Shown: one piece after another, positions 38,132 to 49,795 of the stretch
Numbering within the stretch: the stretch's first letter is position 1
Layout of the letters: the number at the start of each line of letters is the position of its first letter
Source of the DNA: [Borrelia] turdi
GTDB taxonomy: Bacteria > Spirochaetota > Spirochaetia > Borreliales > Borreliaceae
Reading direction: 5' to 3'
Assembly (NCBI RefSeq): GCF_008828755.2
Contig: NZ_QBLM01000002.1
Location: 148,635 to 212,634 of the forward strand
DNA length: 64,000 nt
The notes under the pieces: model-generated
Database searches by the model: none
The model's input: only the letters and a program-made list of their open reading frames with translations
Told to the model about the DNA's origin: nothing
Program-made: the position numbers and the translations under genes

Positions 38132-38770
38132 CTACAATTTATTTACATTTACTGTAACTGATAATGATACAAGTGCAAAATGCGCCATTTTAGCAGAATT
38201 CCCAAATTCAAACATCATCCACCAAGATGTTGTTGCTCCAAAAGACCATTTATAGTTAAAGTTCCATAAAATTCCAGATCCAAAAGAGATTGTAGGGAGT
38301 GCATCAAAAGTTCTTAAATTTGTAATATTATTATTTCTGTCTCCATATGTATTAAGAGAAAATCCTATATTTGTGAAAACTGGAATTTGAAATAATTCTC
38401 CTATATCAAATATGTAGTTTATTGAAAATGTAATAGGCACACTATAAAAAATTTTGCCTACACTTGAGTCTGGATTTAGTATATTAAAAGAATGGTTAAT
38501 GTCAAAATTAAACATATATCTTAGTTCAAGCCCAATTGCTAAATTGTTTAAAATATGGTACTGATATTTTATTGCCCCAATTCCTCCTGGATATAAATTA
38601 GTAGGATAAGCTTTTGATAAATCATTGTAAAAAACAGGCATTCCAACGCTTAAGTCTATTCCTAGAGTAGAGTTTGTATGCCTATCAACATTAGCTGCGG
38701 CATCAATTTTTTTTATGTTTACACCAATTAGCAAGATTGCAACTAGTGTTATAAGAAGATACTTTTTCAT
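38132..38770 (-). CDS. Putative outer-membrane beta-barrel protein (BB0027 type)
   Basis: 212 residues. A signal peptide (LLITLVAILLIGVNIKKIDAA, cleavage near 26) is followed by alternating amphipathic strands (YQYHILNNLAIGLELRYMF, FSINYIFDIGELFQIPVF, ALVSLSVTVNVNKL) ending close to a terminal aromatic/hydrophobic strand. That fits a small outer-membrane barrel. It lies 7 bases upstream of the BAM-linked lipoprotein gene, supporting an envelope role. No precise function. Confidence 0.7.
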   Translation of the reverse strand: MKKYLLITLVAILLIGVNIKKIDAAANVDRHTNSTLGIDLSVGMPVFYNDLSKAYPTNLYPGGIGAIKYQYHILNNLAIGLELRYMFNFDINHSFNILNPDSSVGKIFYSVPITFSINYIFDIGELFQIPVFTNIGFSLNTYGDRNNNITNLRTFDALPTISFGSGILWNFNYKWSFGATTSWWMMFEFGNSAKMAHFALVSLSVTVNVNKL

Positions 38771-38919
38771 TATTCTCCATTCTTTTAAAATTATTATCCT
38801 TGTTCATTATAGTTGAAAATAAATTTAATTACAATTTGAAATTTAGCAGTTTAGCTTTTCTTATATTGACAATCCAAGTATAATATTAAGGTAATATTAT
38901 TGGGTTTAAGAGGCATATT

Positions 38920-39825
38920 TTGAATATTGTGTTTAATGGGAAGGATTTTGCAAATAGGTATTATTTAATATTGAAAGAGTTCTTAAAGCAGCACGACTTG
39001 AGAGATAAAATTTCATTGAAAGTAGTTTTAGCAAATGATGATCCTGCAAGCAAGCTTTATGTTTCAATTAAGAGTCGAGTTGCAAAAGAGATTGGCTTAA
39101 ATGTTGAAGTAATTGAATTTTCTATAAATTCTGTTCAAAGCGATATTTTAGAAGTAATTAACAGAGAAAACAAAAATTTAAGTACAGATGGAATTATTGT
39201 TCAATTACCCCTTTTGAAAGGTGTGGATTTAAACTCCATTTTAAATAGCATAGTTTATTCAAAAGATGTTGATGGCTTATCTTTTGTTAATTTGGGTAAA
39301 ATGATTTTGGGAGATAAAAAAGGATTTATTCCTTGTACAGCTCTTGCTGTATTAAAGATTTTGCGAGATGAAGGGATAAAAACATCGGGGAAAACGGTTG
39401 TTGTAGTTGGCAGAAGTTCTCTTGTAGGAAGGCCTATTTCAATATTACTTTCATCAAAGCCTTATGATGCAACTGTTATTGCTTGTCACAGTAAAAGCAT
39501 TTATTTGGATGTTTATTTAAGACAGGCTGATATTATTATTTCTGCTGTTGGTAAGCCTAAGTTGATAGATAAAAGTATGTTGTGTGGAAACCCTTATGTG
39601 ATTGATATTGGCATTTCTGAGATTGAGGGTGATAACGGAAAAATTCTCTCAGGCGATACAGATTTTGAAAATATTAAAGATTGTGTTAAATTTATTACTC
39701 CTGTTAGGGGGGGAATAGGTCCTGTTACGGTTCTTATGTTAATGTTTAACACAATTAAAGCTCATTTGATTAATAATAATATGTTTGACATTTTAGATCA
39801 GTTGGAAAAATTGGTGGAGGTGTAA
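38920..39825 (+). CDS. folD: Methylene-THF dehydrogenase/cyclohydrolase
   Basis: 301-residue bifunctional enzyme interconverting 5,10-methylene-THF and 10-formyl-THF, the donor used by Fmt. Motifs: KLYVSIKSRVAKEIG (about 45, catalytic Lys), DGIIVQLPLLKG (about 87), KDVDGLSFVNLGKM (about 111) and the NAD(P) loop VVVVGRSSLVGRPIS (about 160). TTG start with AAGAGG about 6 bases upstream. yebC begins at the next base after the stop. Confidence 0.96.
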   Translation: MNIVFNGKDFANRYYLILKEFLKQHDLRDKISLKVVLANDDPASKLYVSIKSRVAKEIGLNVEVIEFSINSVQSDILEVINRENKNLSTDGIIVQLPLLKGVDLNSILNSIVYSKDVDGLSFVNLGKMILGDKKGFIPCTALAVLKILRDEGIKTSGKTVVVVGRSSLVGRPISILLSSKPYDATVIACHSKSIYLDVYLRQADIIISAVGKPKLIDKSMLCGNPYVIDIGISEIEGDNGKILSGDTDFENIKDCVKFITPVRGGIGPVTVLMLMFNTIKAHLINNNMFDILDQLEKLVEV

Positions 39826-40557
39826 ATGTCTGGTCACAGCAAATGGTCAACAATAAAGAGGAAAAAAGGTGCTCTTGATGCAAAGCGCAATAAAATTTTT
39901 ACAAAGCTAATAAGAGAAATAACTATTGCAGCTAAAATAGGAGGAGGAGATATTGAATCTAATCCTAGGCTAAGGGTCGCTGTTAATAAGGCTAAGGTTG
40001 CTAATATGCCAAAAGATAATATTGAGAAGGCAATAAAAAAGGGTATTGGCGACAATGAGGGTGTTGAATATTTTGAAATTACCTATGAGGCTTATGCTCC
40101 TTATGGCGTAGCTTTAATGGTTAAATGTTTAACAGATAATAAAAATAGAACCTCTAGTGATGTGAAAAGTGTTCTTGCAAAAGGTGGAGGATCTCTTGGT
40201 ACTCCAGGTTCAGTCTCATATATGTTTTACAGAAAGGGGCTTATTGTTTACAATTTAGAAAAATATCTTGAGGATGAAATAATGGAATTTGCATTAGAAG
40301 CTGGTGCTGAAGACATTTTAGTTTCAAACAATGAAGCAGAAGTCATAACAAGTTCTGATAATTTTGACAAAGTTTTATCTTTTTTAAAAACTAAATTTAA
40401 AGAAGAGGTGGCAGAGATAGCTTTAATTCCTGAAAATAAAATTTCTTTAAACAAAGAGCAAGCAGAAAAAATAATTCTTCTTATTGAAAAGCTTGAAGAC
40501 TTTGATGATGTTCAAGAAGTAATTCATAATTTGGAGATTCCAGAAGAATTAAGTTAG
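39826..40557 (+). CDS. yebC: YebC/PmpR-family protein
   Basis: 243 residues. It opens with the family hallmark MSGHSKWSTIKRKKGALDAK and contains AYGVALMV-type and GTPGSVSYMFYRKG segments. The family acts as DNA-binding regulators or, for YebC itself, as a ribosome-associated factor that relieves stalling at proline runs. GGAGG overlaps the folD end. In many bacteria yebC neighbours ruvABC; here ruvAB follows after one opposing gene. Confidence 0.95.
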   Translation: MSGHSKWSTIKRKKGALDAKRNKIFTKLIREITIAAKIGGGDIESNPRLRVAVNKAKVANMPKDNIEKAIKKGIGDNEGVEYFEITYEAYAPYGVALMVKCLTDNKNRTSSDVKSVLAKGGGSLGTPGSVSYMFYRKGLIVYNLEKYLEDEIMEFALEAGAEDILVSNNEAEVITSSDNFDKVLSFLKTKFKEEVAEIALIPENKISLNKEQAEKIILLIEKLEDFDDVQEVIHNLEIPEELS

Positions 40558-40571
40558 TTTTACAGTTTTAT

Positions 40572-41711
40572 TCAAATTTTTTTGTAGTAGACTCTGTAGA
40601 TTTTATTTCCAAAATCATCTGAAAAAAGAATTGAACCGTCATAATATGTGATTATATCAACAGGGCGTCCAAATTTGGAGTTATCGGGCTTTAAAAATCC
40701 ATATAAAAAAACCTTATAATTTTTTGCTATTCTATTTTTAGGATCAATGTCTAGTGTGGTTATTTTATAGCCAACAGGAGAAGATCTGTTCCATGAACCA
40801 TGTTCTGCTATGAATAATTTATTTATATATTCTTTTGGGAAGTTATTGCCTTGGTAAAAGTGTATTCCAAGTGGAGCTACATGTGCAGGAAGCTCATAAA
40901 TAGATGGACTAAACTTAGTGTTTTTGGGGGCTTTATTATAAAAATTGTAATTTCTTTGGTTTTTCCCAAACATATAGGGAAATCCAAAATGTTCTTTATA
41001 TTTAATTATTAGGTTTATTTCATCTGGGGGAATATTATCTCCCAATCCATCTTGGCCATTGTCGCTAAAATATATTTCATTACTAATTGGATGAAAATCA
41101 AATCCAACTGAGTTTCTCACCCCATAAGCTATTATTTCTTCTTTTTTTGTTTCTAAATCAATGCTGAGAAGTATTGCTTCTTTTTTTGGTGGAACTTTAG
41201 CATTATATTGGGATCCTATGTTTACTATTAATTTGTTATTTTTAGGATCCACTTTAATATAACGCCCAGAATGCATTTTGGTAGTATTTTTGGGCAAAAG
41301 TGAAAAAATTTGCATTTTCCATTTATAATCTTTATTTGCTTTTATGCTTTTATTAATTTCTTCTTTTACATTTTCAACCACATATATTTTATCGACAGAA
41401 GATATATACAATTTATTATCCCAATAAGCAATACCAATAGGTTTTTTTAGTGTATTTGCTATGGTATAAATTTGTTTGTTTTTTGTTACAAGGTATGCAA
41501 AAGTACTTCCAGACCCTACGAATATGTTGCCATCTTGATCGCTTGTAATTCCTCTTGGTTTTTCGATTATATTTTTTAAAAAAATTTCGACTTTAAATCC
41601 ATTTGGAACTTTTAGTTCTTTTACTGTTTCTTTTGCTGTCATAGTTATAGATAAGATTAAAAAAATACTTGTAATGAATTGAAAGTAGATATTTAGCAAT
41701 TGATTTTTCAT
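40572..41711 (-). CDS. Secreted sugar-dehydrogenase-like beta-propeller protein
   Basis: 379 residues with a signal peptide (FITSIFLILSITMTA). The propeller matches the soluble glucose/sorbosone dehydrogenase family: VPNGFKVEIFL (about 36), PRGITSDQDGNIFVGS (about 53), PIGIAYWDNKLYISSVDKI (about 90), GVRNSVGFDFHP (about 197) and KLFIAEHGSWNRSSPVGYKI (about 297). Relatives use PQQ or a similar cofactor; Borrelia is not known to make PQQ, so a dehydrogenase activity is doubtful. Good AAAGGA before the ATG. It faces yebC (14-base gap) and diverges from ruvA. Confidence 0.82.
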   Translation of the reverse strand: MKNQLLNIYFQFITSIFLILSITMTAKETVKELKVPNGFKVEIFLKNIIEKPRGITSDQDGNIFVGSGSTFAYLVTKNKQIYTIANTLKKPIGIAYWDNKLYISSVDKIYVVENVKEEINKSIKANKDYKWKMQIFSLLPKNTTKMHSGRYIKVDPKNNKLIVNIGSQYNAKVPPKKEAILLSIDLETKKEEIIAYGVRNSVGFDFHPISNEIYFSDNGQDGLGDNIPPDEINLIIKYKEHFGFPYMFGKNQRNYNFYNKAPKNTKFSPSIYELPAHVAPLGIHFYQGNNFPKEYINKLFIAEHGSWNRSSPVGYKITTLDIDPKNRIAKNYKVFLYGFLKPDNSKFGRPVDIITYYDGSILFSDDFGNKIYRVYYKKI

Positions 41712-41763
41712 TTATCGTCCTTTTATTTGAGGCTTTTGTTTTAAATTGGATGTTTCTGTGTAA

Positions 41764-41769
41764 TATAAT
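41764..41769 (+). promoter_or_regulatory. -10 element directly before ruvA (possible leaderless start)
   Basis: TATAAT ends 8 bases before the ruvA ATG, and no Shine-Dalgarno is visible. Transcription would begin at or within a base or two of the start codon. A -35 of any quality is not obvious. Confidence 0.4.
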
Positions 41770-41777
41770 TTAATTAT

Positions 41778-42368
41778 ATGATAAATAAGATTCATGGTAA
41801 AGTTATAGAAAAAAAAGAATCCAGTTTGGTTTTAATGACTAATGTTTTTGAATTTGAGCTTTTAGTTAGTGCATTTTGCCTTGCTAATTTTAAGTTGTTA
41901 GACAAAGTTGAACTTTTTACCTATCTTTATTCAAGAGAAAATGAATTAAAACTTTTTGGGTTTTTAAATTCAGATGAAAGAGAGACTTTTAAAAGTCTTA
42001 TTGGAGTAAGTGGAATAGGGCCAAGAGCCGCTTTAAGAGTGCTCTCTAATATAAGGTACAATGAGTTTAAGGACGCTATTGATAGAGAAGATGTTGAGCT
42101 TGTTTCTAAAATCAAAGGCATTGGCAAAAAAATGGCTGGTAAAATGTTTTTACATCTTCAGGGTAAGCTTTTGATTAATAATGAGCTTGAATCTAGTCTT
42201 TTTAGATTTAAAGAATTAGAAGAATCGATTGTTAGCATGGGATTTGACAGAAAAATTGTAAATAGTAAGCTTAAGGAGGCTTGCAATCTAATTGAATTTT
42301 CAAATTTAAAAGACTCTGAAAAGGAGCAGTTTTTGTTTAAGGAGGTTTTAAAAAGAATGTCGAATTAA
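41778..42368 (+). CDS. ruvA: Holliday-junction protein RuvA
   Basis: 196-residue DNA-binding subunit that targets RuvB to Holliday junctions. The N-terminal OB fold (about 1-62) is followed by two helix-hairpin-helix motifs, LIGVSGIGPRAALRVL (about 74) and KIKGIGKKMAGKMFL (about 113), and a short C-terminal RuvB-binding domain. No ribosome-binding site is visible (see the -10 element). ruvB follows 44 bases later, after AAGAGG. Confidence 0.95.
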   Translation: MINKIHGKVIEKKESSLVLMTNVFEFELLVSAFCLANFKLLDKVELFTYLYSRENELKLFGFLNSDERETFKSLIGVSGIGPRAALRVLSNIRYNEFKDAIDREDVELVSKIKGIGKKMAGKMFLHLQGKLLINNELESSLFRFKELEESIVSMGFDRKIVNSKLKEACNLIEFSNLKDSEKEQFLFKEVLKRMSN

Positions 42369-42412
42369 TTATTAGCTTTTGGTAGTTATAAAATAGTCTT
42401 TAAGAGGTGTTT

Positions 42413-43456
42413 ATGAAAGACGAAAATAGTACAAACTTTTTAAGTTCTAATGAAAATTATTTATATGATAAGAGTGAAAATGAGCTTAGACCTAAAGTTT
42501 TTGAAGATTTCAAAGGTCAGGTTAATGTGAAAGAAACCCTTAGTATTTTTATAAAAGCTTCTAAAGAGAGAGATGAAGCTTTAGATCATGTTTTTTTAAG
42601 TGGCCCACCAGGCCTTGGAAAAACTACTCTTGCAAGTATTATTGCCTTTGAGATGAATGCTTCGATTAAAATTACTTCAGCTCCGGCTTTTGACAAACCT
42701 AAAGATATTATTGGAATTTTAACAGGTCTTGATGAGAAGGGTGTTTTATTTATTGATGAAATACATAGACTTAGGCCTATAATAGAAGAAATGCTTTGTA
42801 TTGCTATGGAAGATTATGAGCTAGATTGGGTAATTGGGCAAGGAGCTAATGCAAGAACTGTTAGAATGCCACTTCCAAAATTCACATTGATTGGAGCTAC
42901 CACTAAACCAGGAAAAGTGACATCTCCACTTTACGCGAGATTTGGAATTACAGCAAGATTTGAACTTTATAGTGAAATAGAGCTTGTTGAGATAATAAAG
43001 AGAAATTCTCTTATTTTAAATATTGAAATAGAAGATGATGCTGCTTTTCTTCTTGCAAGAAGTTCAAGAGGGACTCCGCGCATAGCAAATAGATTGCTAA
43101 GACGAATAAGAGATATTGCTCAAGTAACTGGAAGCTTAGTTGTTACAAGTGACATTGTTGCAATTGGACTTGAAATGCTTAGGATTGACGGAGAAGGTCT
43201 TGATGAGCAAGATAGGAATATTTTAAGAAGTTTAATATTGAAATTTAATGGGGGGCCTGTAGGTGTTGATACTTTAGCTATTTCTGTGGGGGAAACGGCA
43301 GATTCTCTTGAAGACTTTTATGAACCTTATTTAATTATGAAAGGATTTATTAATAGAACTCACAGAGGTCGTAAAGCTACTGAGTTTGCGTATCTTCATT
43401 TAAACTTAGAGATGAAAGAGGATGATCCTAATGAAAACCAAAGAGTTTCATTTTAA
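42413..43456 (+). CDS. ruvB: Holliday-junction branch-migration ATPase RuvB
   Basis: 347-residue AAA+ motor. Walker [15 protein letters not shown] (about 62), Walker [11 protein letters not shown] (about 113), sensor [11 protein letters not shown] (about 160), arginine-finger region [13 protein letters not shown] (about 174) and the C-terminal winged helix. The start is ATG 42413, five bases after AAGAGG; the in-frame GTG at 42407 overlaps the ribosome site. queA starts inside its end. RuvC is not seen, in line with its reported absence from Borrelia. Confidence 0.96.
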   Translation: MKDENSTNFLSSNENYLYDKSENELRPKVFEDFKGQVNVKETLSIFIKASKERDEALDHVFLSGPPGLGKTTLASIIAFEMNASIKITSAPAFDKPKDIIGILTGLDEKGVLFIDEIHRLRPIIEEMLCIAMEDYELDWVIGQGANARTVRMPLPKFTLIGATTKPGKVTSPLYARFGITARFELYSEIELVEIIKRNSLILNIEIEDDAAFLLARSSRGTPRIANRLLRRIRDIAQVTGSLVVTSDIVAIGLEMLRIDGEGLDEQDRNILRSLILKFNGGPVGVDTLAISVGETADSLEDFYEPYLIMKGFINRTHRGRKATEFAYLHLNLEMKEDDPNENQRVSF

Positions 43457-44471
43457 TTTACCCTATTCTTTAATAGCTCAATATCCGAGTGAAAAAAGAG
43501 GCTCTTCAAGATTAATGGTGCTAGATCCTAAATTGCAAAAAATTTACCATGAAAATTCTGTAAGTAATATTTTAAAATATATAAACAGCGACACTTTTAT
43601 TATTTTTAATAACTCAAAAGTTAGAAAATCAAGAATGTATGCAGAATCAGAGACGGGCGTTAATGTTGAATTTTTAATTTTGGATAGAATTGGTACTGAT
43701 TTGTTTACTGCGCTTATTTCTAAGTCTAAAAAGCAAATTGTTGGCAATGCTTACAAATTTCCCGAAGGATTAATAGGCAAAATTTTGTCAAAAAATAATA
43801 GTGAGATTGTTTTAAAATTTGATAATGATGTTTGGGAAGAGTATTTTGAAAAACATGGTTTTGTTCCTATACCTCCTTACATTAAAAGAGGTTATGATAA
43901 AATAGATGAAGATCGGTATCAAACTGTTTATTCTAAATACGTTGGATCTGCAGCTTCTGCAACCGCAGGGTTGCATTTTAGTAGAGATTTGTTTTCTGCT
44001 TTTGAAAAAAATAATATTGAATATGATTTTATTACTCTTCATGTGGGGCTTGGCACTTTTCTTCCTGTAAGATCAAAAAAAGTCGAAGAGCATAAGATGC
44101 ATTTTGAAACTTTTTTAATAAAAGATTGTGTGGCCGATAGATTAGAGAATGCGAAATTTCTTGGTAAAAAAATTTTATCAATTGGCACTACAACGCTTAG
44201 GGCTTTAGAGTCATCTTATGACAATAAACTTAATAAGTTTAAAACAGGGTATCAAAGTACAAATCTTTTTATTTATCCCGGCAAAAACTATTATTTTAAG
44301 TTTGTTGACATGCTTTTTACAAATTTCCACACACCACAATCTACTCTTTTAATGCTGGTCTCTTCATTTGCAGGCAAAGATTTTGTGTTTAGCTCTTATG
44401 AAGAAGCTATAAATAAAGGGTATAAATTTTTTTCTTATGGTGATGCTATGTTAATTTTAAATCATATATAG
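43431..44471 (+). CDS. queA: S-adenosylmethionine:tRNA ribosyltransferase-isomerase
   Basis: 346-residue enzyme that adds the epoxycyclopentanediol part of queuosine to preQ1 in tRNA. Typical blocks: [29 protein letters not shown] opening (about 5-29), [11 protein letters not shown] (about 55), [13 protein letters not shown] (about 170), [12 protein letters not shown] (about 200) and [18 protein letters not shown] (about 300). ATG 43431 is chosen because AAAGAGG (43415-43421) leaves 9 bases; ATG 43422 touches it. It overlaps ruvB by 26 bases, the familiar ruvAB-queA order. Confidence 0.95.
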   Translation: MKTKEFHFNLPYSLIAQYPSEKRGSSRLMVLDPKLQKIYHENSVSNILKYINSDTFIIFNNSKVRKSRMYAESETGVNVEFLILDRIGTDLFTALISKSKKQIVGNAYKFPEGLIGKILSKNNSEIVLKFDNDVWEEYFEKHGFVPIPPYIKRGYDKIDEDRYQTVYSKYVGSAASATAGLHFSRDLFSAFEKNNIEYDFITLHVGLGTFLPVRSKKVEEHKMHFETFLIKDCVADRLENAKFLGKKILSIGTTTLRALESSYDNKLNKFKTGYQSTNLFIYPGKNYYFKFVDMLFTNFHTPQSTLLMLVSSFAGKDFVFSSYEEAINKGYKFFSYGDAMLILNHI

Positions 44472-44510
44472 ATATTAGTTGTGAATTATTTTAATATTTA
44501 AGCTATGTAG

Positions 44511-46205
<1,695 letters not shown>

Positions 46206-46212
46206 AAAATTT

Positions 46213-46725
46213 ATGCTTATTGGAAGCTTATTGTTGCTTTTTAGTGTTTTGAATGTTTATTCAAATTCACCTGATTATTCTAAGCTGAATTTTAATTATT
46301 TAAAGTTAAGTATTGCCAAAGATTTGCCATTGCAAGATAAATTAACTTCCAGTGGCAATTTTGTTTCTCAAGAAAAAAATAATATATCTGTTTCTGACAA
46401 GGACGATTCTTTTCTTTATAAAAATATTCAAGAAAATAAAGCTTTAAATCTTGAGAATGATCTTAAGTCAAAATCAGCAAAAGATTTGTTTAGGTTTTCA
46501 GCAATTAGTATTGGATCTTTTCCAATAGTTTTATTTTTGAGCTTGTTTTTTTTTGATGTAGGATACTATTTTTATAGTGGATTGAATGCAAGTTACATTC
46601 CATATCCTTTTTCAAGTGGTCCTAGTTTTTCTAAAGATGAAATTTATAAAAAATTTATTATTTCAGCTTCCATTGGGGCTGTAGCTGCCTTAACTATTGC
46701 TTTGATTGATTATTTTCTCCAGTGA
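46213..46725 (+). CDS. Membrane protein, unknown function
   Basis: 170 residues. An N-terminal signal-like helix (LIGSLLLLFSVLNVYS) is followed by a hydrophilic middle rich in Ser/Lys/Asn (about 20-92) and two membrane helices (about 100-120, IVLFLSLFFFDVGYYFYSG; about 146-168). No domain recognised. It lies 7 bases after pfp, and its stop is one base before the pseudouridine synthase ATG, so it belongs to this transcript. Confidence 0.65.
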   Translation: MLIGSLLLLFSVLNVYSNSPDYSKLNFNYLKLSIAKDLPLQDKLTSSGNFVSQEKNNISVSDKDDSFLYKNIQENKALNLENDLKSKSAKDLFRFSAISIGSFPIVLFLSLFFFDVGYYFYSGLNASYIPYPFSSGPSFSKDEIYKKFIISASIGAVAALTIALIDYFLQ

Positions 46726-46726
46726 T

Positions 46727-47707
46727 ATGATAAGACTTAAGAAAGAATTTACTGTCAAAGAAAATGCTTTAAGATTGGATCTTTACTTATCAAACAATTT
46801 GGAAGTTTTTACTAGAAGTCAAATTAAAAGAAGAAATGTGGAAGCGTTTAAAAAGAGTAATGGAAAGTTTTTTAAGATAAAATTGTCTAAGCCTGTTTTT
46901 AAGGATGATGAAATGTTGATTGAATTTGACGAAGAAAGTAGTCAAATTGATTGTCTTAAGCCCAAGAATATACCCATTACTATTATTTATGAAGATTCTA
47001 ATATTATTGTTTTGAATAAACCACAAGGAATTTTAAGTCATCCTGGAATATCGCATTGGGATGATACTGTTGTAAATTTTCTTTTATACCATATAAAGAG
47101 ATTGAAAATTAATTTTAATGAAGAAAAAGTTAGACCCGGAATTGTTCATAGATTGGATAAAGATACTTCTGGAGTGCTGATTTGTGCAAAAAACATTAAT
47201 ACTTTAGGGTTTTTAGCTCAGCAATTTAAAGATAAAAGGACAAATAAAGTTTACATTGCAATTGTTAAGGGTAATTTTAATAGTTTTTTTGGAAGTATCG
47301 AATCTTTTATAGATAGAGATAAATATAATAGGAAAAAATTTAGTGTTTCTAAAGATAGGGGTAAAAAAGCATTAACAGAATATAGATTGTTGCTTAATTT
47401 TGGGGGATATTCTCTTTTAGCTTTAAAACCTAAAACCGGGCGTACACATCAATTGAGAGTTCATATGAAATATCTTAATTTTCCAATATTGGGAGATGAG
47501 GTTTATGGCAGAGTAGATGGTAGTTTTAAAAAAATAACTTTAATGCTTCATTCTTATAAGCTTGAAATTGATGTTGGAAAAAATTCTTTCAAGAAGTTCA
47601 TTTCTGAATTTCCCAAAAGATTTGTTATTTTTTTGTCAAATTTTTATAAGAGTGATGAATTAACTTTGATTATTGATAATTTGGTCCTTTTTTTAAAAGA
47701 TTTTTAA
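46727..47707 (+). CDS. RluA-family pseudouridine synthase (RluD/RluC-like)
   Basis: 326 residues. N-terminal S4 RNA-binding domain (about 10-65, with NLEVFTRSQIKRRNVEAF), then the catalytic core GIVHRLDKDTSGVLICAK (about 135-152, catalytic Asp) and TGRTHQLRVHMKYLNFPILG (about 234-253). It isomerises uridines, most likely in 23S rRNA; exact sites unknown. ATG 46727 lies one base after the previous stop; a longer TTG start at 46706 lacks a ribosome site. Its stop is 2 bases from the facing gene's stop. Confidence 0.9.
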   Translation: MIRLKKEFTVKENALRLDLYLSNNLEVFTRSQIKRRNVEAFKKSNGKFFKIKLSKPVFKDDEMLIEFDEESSQIDCLKPKNIPITIIYEDSNIIVLNKPQGILSHPGISHWDDTVVNFLLYHIKRLKINFNEEKVRPGIVHRLDKDTSGVLICAKNINTLGFLAQQFKDKRTNKVYIAIVKGNFNSFFGSIESFIDRDKYNRKKFSVSKDRGKKALTEYRLLLNFGGYSLLALKPKTGRTHQLRVHMKYLNFPILGDEVYGRVDGSFKKITLMLHSYKLEIDVGKNSFKKFISEFPKRFVIFLSNFYKSDELTLIIDNLVLFLKDF

Positions 47708-47709
47708 TT

Positions 47710-48669
47710 TTAAATTTCTTGTTTTAATGAGACTGAATTGGTTATTATTCTGCCCCCAGTGATTTCATTAGTATTAATAACAGTAATGAAGCAATTTGGA
47801 TCAACTTTTTGTGATATATACTTAATTCTTGACAGACGCATTATTGGAACTACTATGAATACTATGGTTTTTTCTGTTCCTGCCCAAGCTCCTTTTCCTT
47901 CCATTAATGTGGCGGCTAATTTTAACTTATTTGTAAGAAGATAAGCAATCTCTTTTCCTTTATCCGAAATGATTAATATCGCCTTTTGATTGCCAAATCC
48001 GGTGCTTGTTTTGTCTGTCATGATAGACGTTACAAATGATGCTATTAGTGTATAAAGAGCGATTTCAATATTAAAGAAAAAGGTTGCAAGTATTAATACC
48101 GCTAGATTAACTATGAAGTTTGTTGTTCCAATACTAATTGAATATTTTTCTTTAATGATCATTGCAATTATATCTGATCCCCCTGAAGATCCTTTACCTT
48201 TAAATATTAGTCCAAGCCCAAGTCCAGAAATAATTCCGGCTAGTATTGATACAAGCATCATATCATTAAGATGTATTTTATTTTGTAAAAACTGGGAATA
48301 GTTTATGATAATAGAATATAATCCCATTGAAATCCAGCTTTGAATGATAAATGTTATATTTAGGAATTTTATTCCAATAATAAATAATGGGATGTTTAAT
48401 GCAAATATTGTCCACCCTAAATTGAAGCTTAGCAGGTAATGCAGCATTAATGAAATGCCTCCAATCCCTCCACTAAGAAGTCCATGAGGAATATATAAAA
48501 CATTTGTTGAAATTGCCATTAATGCAGAGCCTAAGGTTATTTGCATTGTGCTATCAAATATTAATTTAGGATTTTTAGCTATAGTTTTAAATTTTTTTGC
48601 TAGTATTATGGATAATAGCTTGAGTTTTTTTTTAATTCTGCGACAACTTATCTTTTTTTTCTTCTTCAT
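47710..48669 (-). CDS. YitT-family membrane protein (DUF161/DUF2179)
   Basis: 319 residues. A strongly basic head is followed by five or six membrane helices (about 40-240), including IPHGLLSGGIGGISLMLHYL and FKGKGSSGGSDIIAMII, the paired glycine-rich YitT motifs. A C-terminal soluble DUF2179 domain (about 235-315) ends in NTNEITGGRI. The family may move small solutes; substrate unknown. Convergent with the pseudouridine synthase, divergent from the rhodanese-like gene. Confidence 0.85.
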   Translation of the reverse strand: MKKKKKISCRRIKKKLKLLSIILAKKFKTIAKNPKLIFDSTMQITLGSALMAISTNVLYIPHGLLSGGIGGISLMLHYLLSFNLGWTIFALNIPLFIIGIKFLNITFIIQSWISMGLYSIIINYSQFLQNKIHLNDMMLVSILAGIISGLGLGLIFKGKGSSGGSDIIAMIIKEKYSISIGTTNFIVNLAVLILATFFFNIEIALYTLIASFVTSIMTDKTSTGFGNQKAILIISDKGKEIAYLLTNKLKLAATLMEGKGAWAGTEKTIVFIVVPIMRLSRIKYISQKVDPNCFITVINTNEITGGRIITNSVSLKQEI

Positions 48670-48779
48670 CTTGACTCTAGAATTACTTTTAGGTTATGTA
48701 AGTTAGCAATTTACTTGAATTCTATATTAATTTTGCAAAAAAAACAATTTTATTCCCTTTTTTTATTTTTTTTGATATT

Positions 48780-49175
48780 ATGTTCATGAAAACTATGGCG
48801 ATGAATTATACAAAATTTATAGTATTAGTAGTTCTGCTTTTTTTTTATGTTTGGGTTTTTATCATTCTTAGGATGAAAAGGGTTAATCTGTTTTTGTTGG
48901 AAAAAATCAAAAACGGAGCAAAAATTTTGGATATTAGGTCCCCCAAAGAATATAGTAAGTCTCATTATTTGAAATCGATCAACATTCCTTTTAATAATTT
49001 ATTTGCTAAAAAGGATAAATTGGGTGATTTTGAATCCCAAATAATTGTTTATGGTAAAAGTTTTAATAAGTCTTACGAGGCTAAAAAAGTTTTAAAAAGC
49101 ATGGGATTTAAGAATGTGTTTGTAGCTGGTACTTTAAAAGATATGCCACAAACAGAAAAAAAAGAAGTTGGTTGA
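48780..49175 (+). CDS. Membrane-anchored rhodanese-like protein without catalytic cysteine
   Basis: 131 residues. One membrane helix (about 12-30, [18 protein letters not shown]) then a rhodanese domain with [20 protein letters not shown] (about 50-69) and [18 protein letters not shown] (about 86-103). Active rhodaneses have Cys after IVY; here it is Gly, so sulfur transfer by the usual persulfide is not expected. Often annotated glpE, which may be misleading. Its TGA overlaps the udk ATG. Confidence 0.8.
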   Translation: MFMKTMAMNYTKFIVLVVLLFFYVWVFIILRMKRVNLFLLEKIKNGAKILDIRSPKEYSKSHYLKSINIPFNNLFAKKDKLGDFESQIIVYGKSFNKSYEAKKVLKSMGFKNVFVAGTLKDMPQTEKKEVG

Positions 49176-49795
49176 TGGCTAAGATTATTGGGATATCTGG
49201 TGGTTCTGGAAGTGGAAAAACTACAGTTGTAAGCAAAATTAGTGAGTTTATTCCGGAGTTTGTCCTTATTTCTCAAGATAATTATTATAAGAGTGTAGGT
49301 GATTATGAATATGAGTTTTCTAAGGTAAATTTTGATCATCCGGATGCTTTTGATAATAATTTGTTTTATGAACATTTAAAAAATTTAAAAAAAAATAGTC
49401 CCATAGATATGCCTCTTTATGACTTTATTAATCATAAAAGGCAACTTAAAACCCTTTTGGTTGTTCCGACCCCTGTTATTATTGTTGAAGGTATTATGAT
49501 TTTTGTTGAAGAGAGAGTAAGAAATTTAATAGATCTTAAAATATATATTGATACTCCAAATGATATTAGATTTATTAGACGTTTAAGGAGAGATATTTCT
49601 AAAAGAGGACGTACTTTAGAGTCGGTTATTGATCAATATTTGAGCACCACTAGATGGGGTTATTATAGGTTTATTGAGCCCACCAAAGAATATGCTGATC
49701 TTATTATTCCTGAGGGAGGTCACAATGATAAAGCGCTTTATGTGCTTTCAACGTTTCTCAAGTCTTTGAGTAAAGAAGGGCTAGATTTTATCTAA
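49175..49795 (+). CDS. udk: Uridine kinase
   Basis: 206-residue P-loop kinase phosphorylating uridine and cytidine for pyrimidine salvage, important in an organism without pyrimidine synthesis. Walker [17 protein letters not shown] (about 6-21), [10 protein letters not shown] (about 34) and FDHPDAFDN (about 53) are typical. ATG 49175 overlaps the previous stop (TGATG). Its stop shares CTAA (49792-49795) with the stop of the facing priA. Confidence 0.94.
   Translation: MAKIIGISGGSGSGKTTVVSKISEFIPEFVLISQDNYYKSVGDYEYEFSKVNFDHPDAFDNNLFYEHLKNLKKNSPIDMPLYDFINHKRQLKTLLVVPTPVIIVEGIMIFVEERVRNLIDLKIYIDTPNDIRFIRRLRRDISKRGRTLESVIDQYLSTTRWGYYRFIEPTKEYADLIIPEGGHNDKALYVLSTFLKSLSKEGLDFI

Noticed and set aside
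38866..38884. TTGACA plus TATAAT upstream of folD as a promoter
   Set aside because: The two boxes are only 7 bases apart, so they cannot form one sigma-70 promoter; each may belong to something else.
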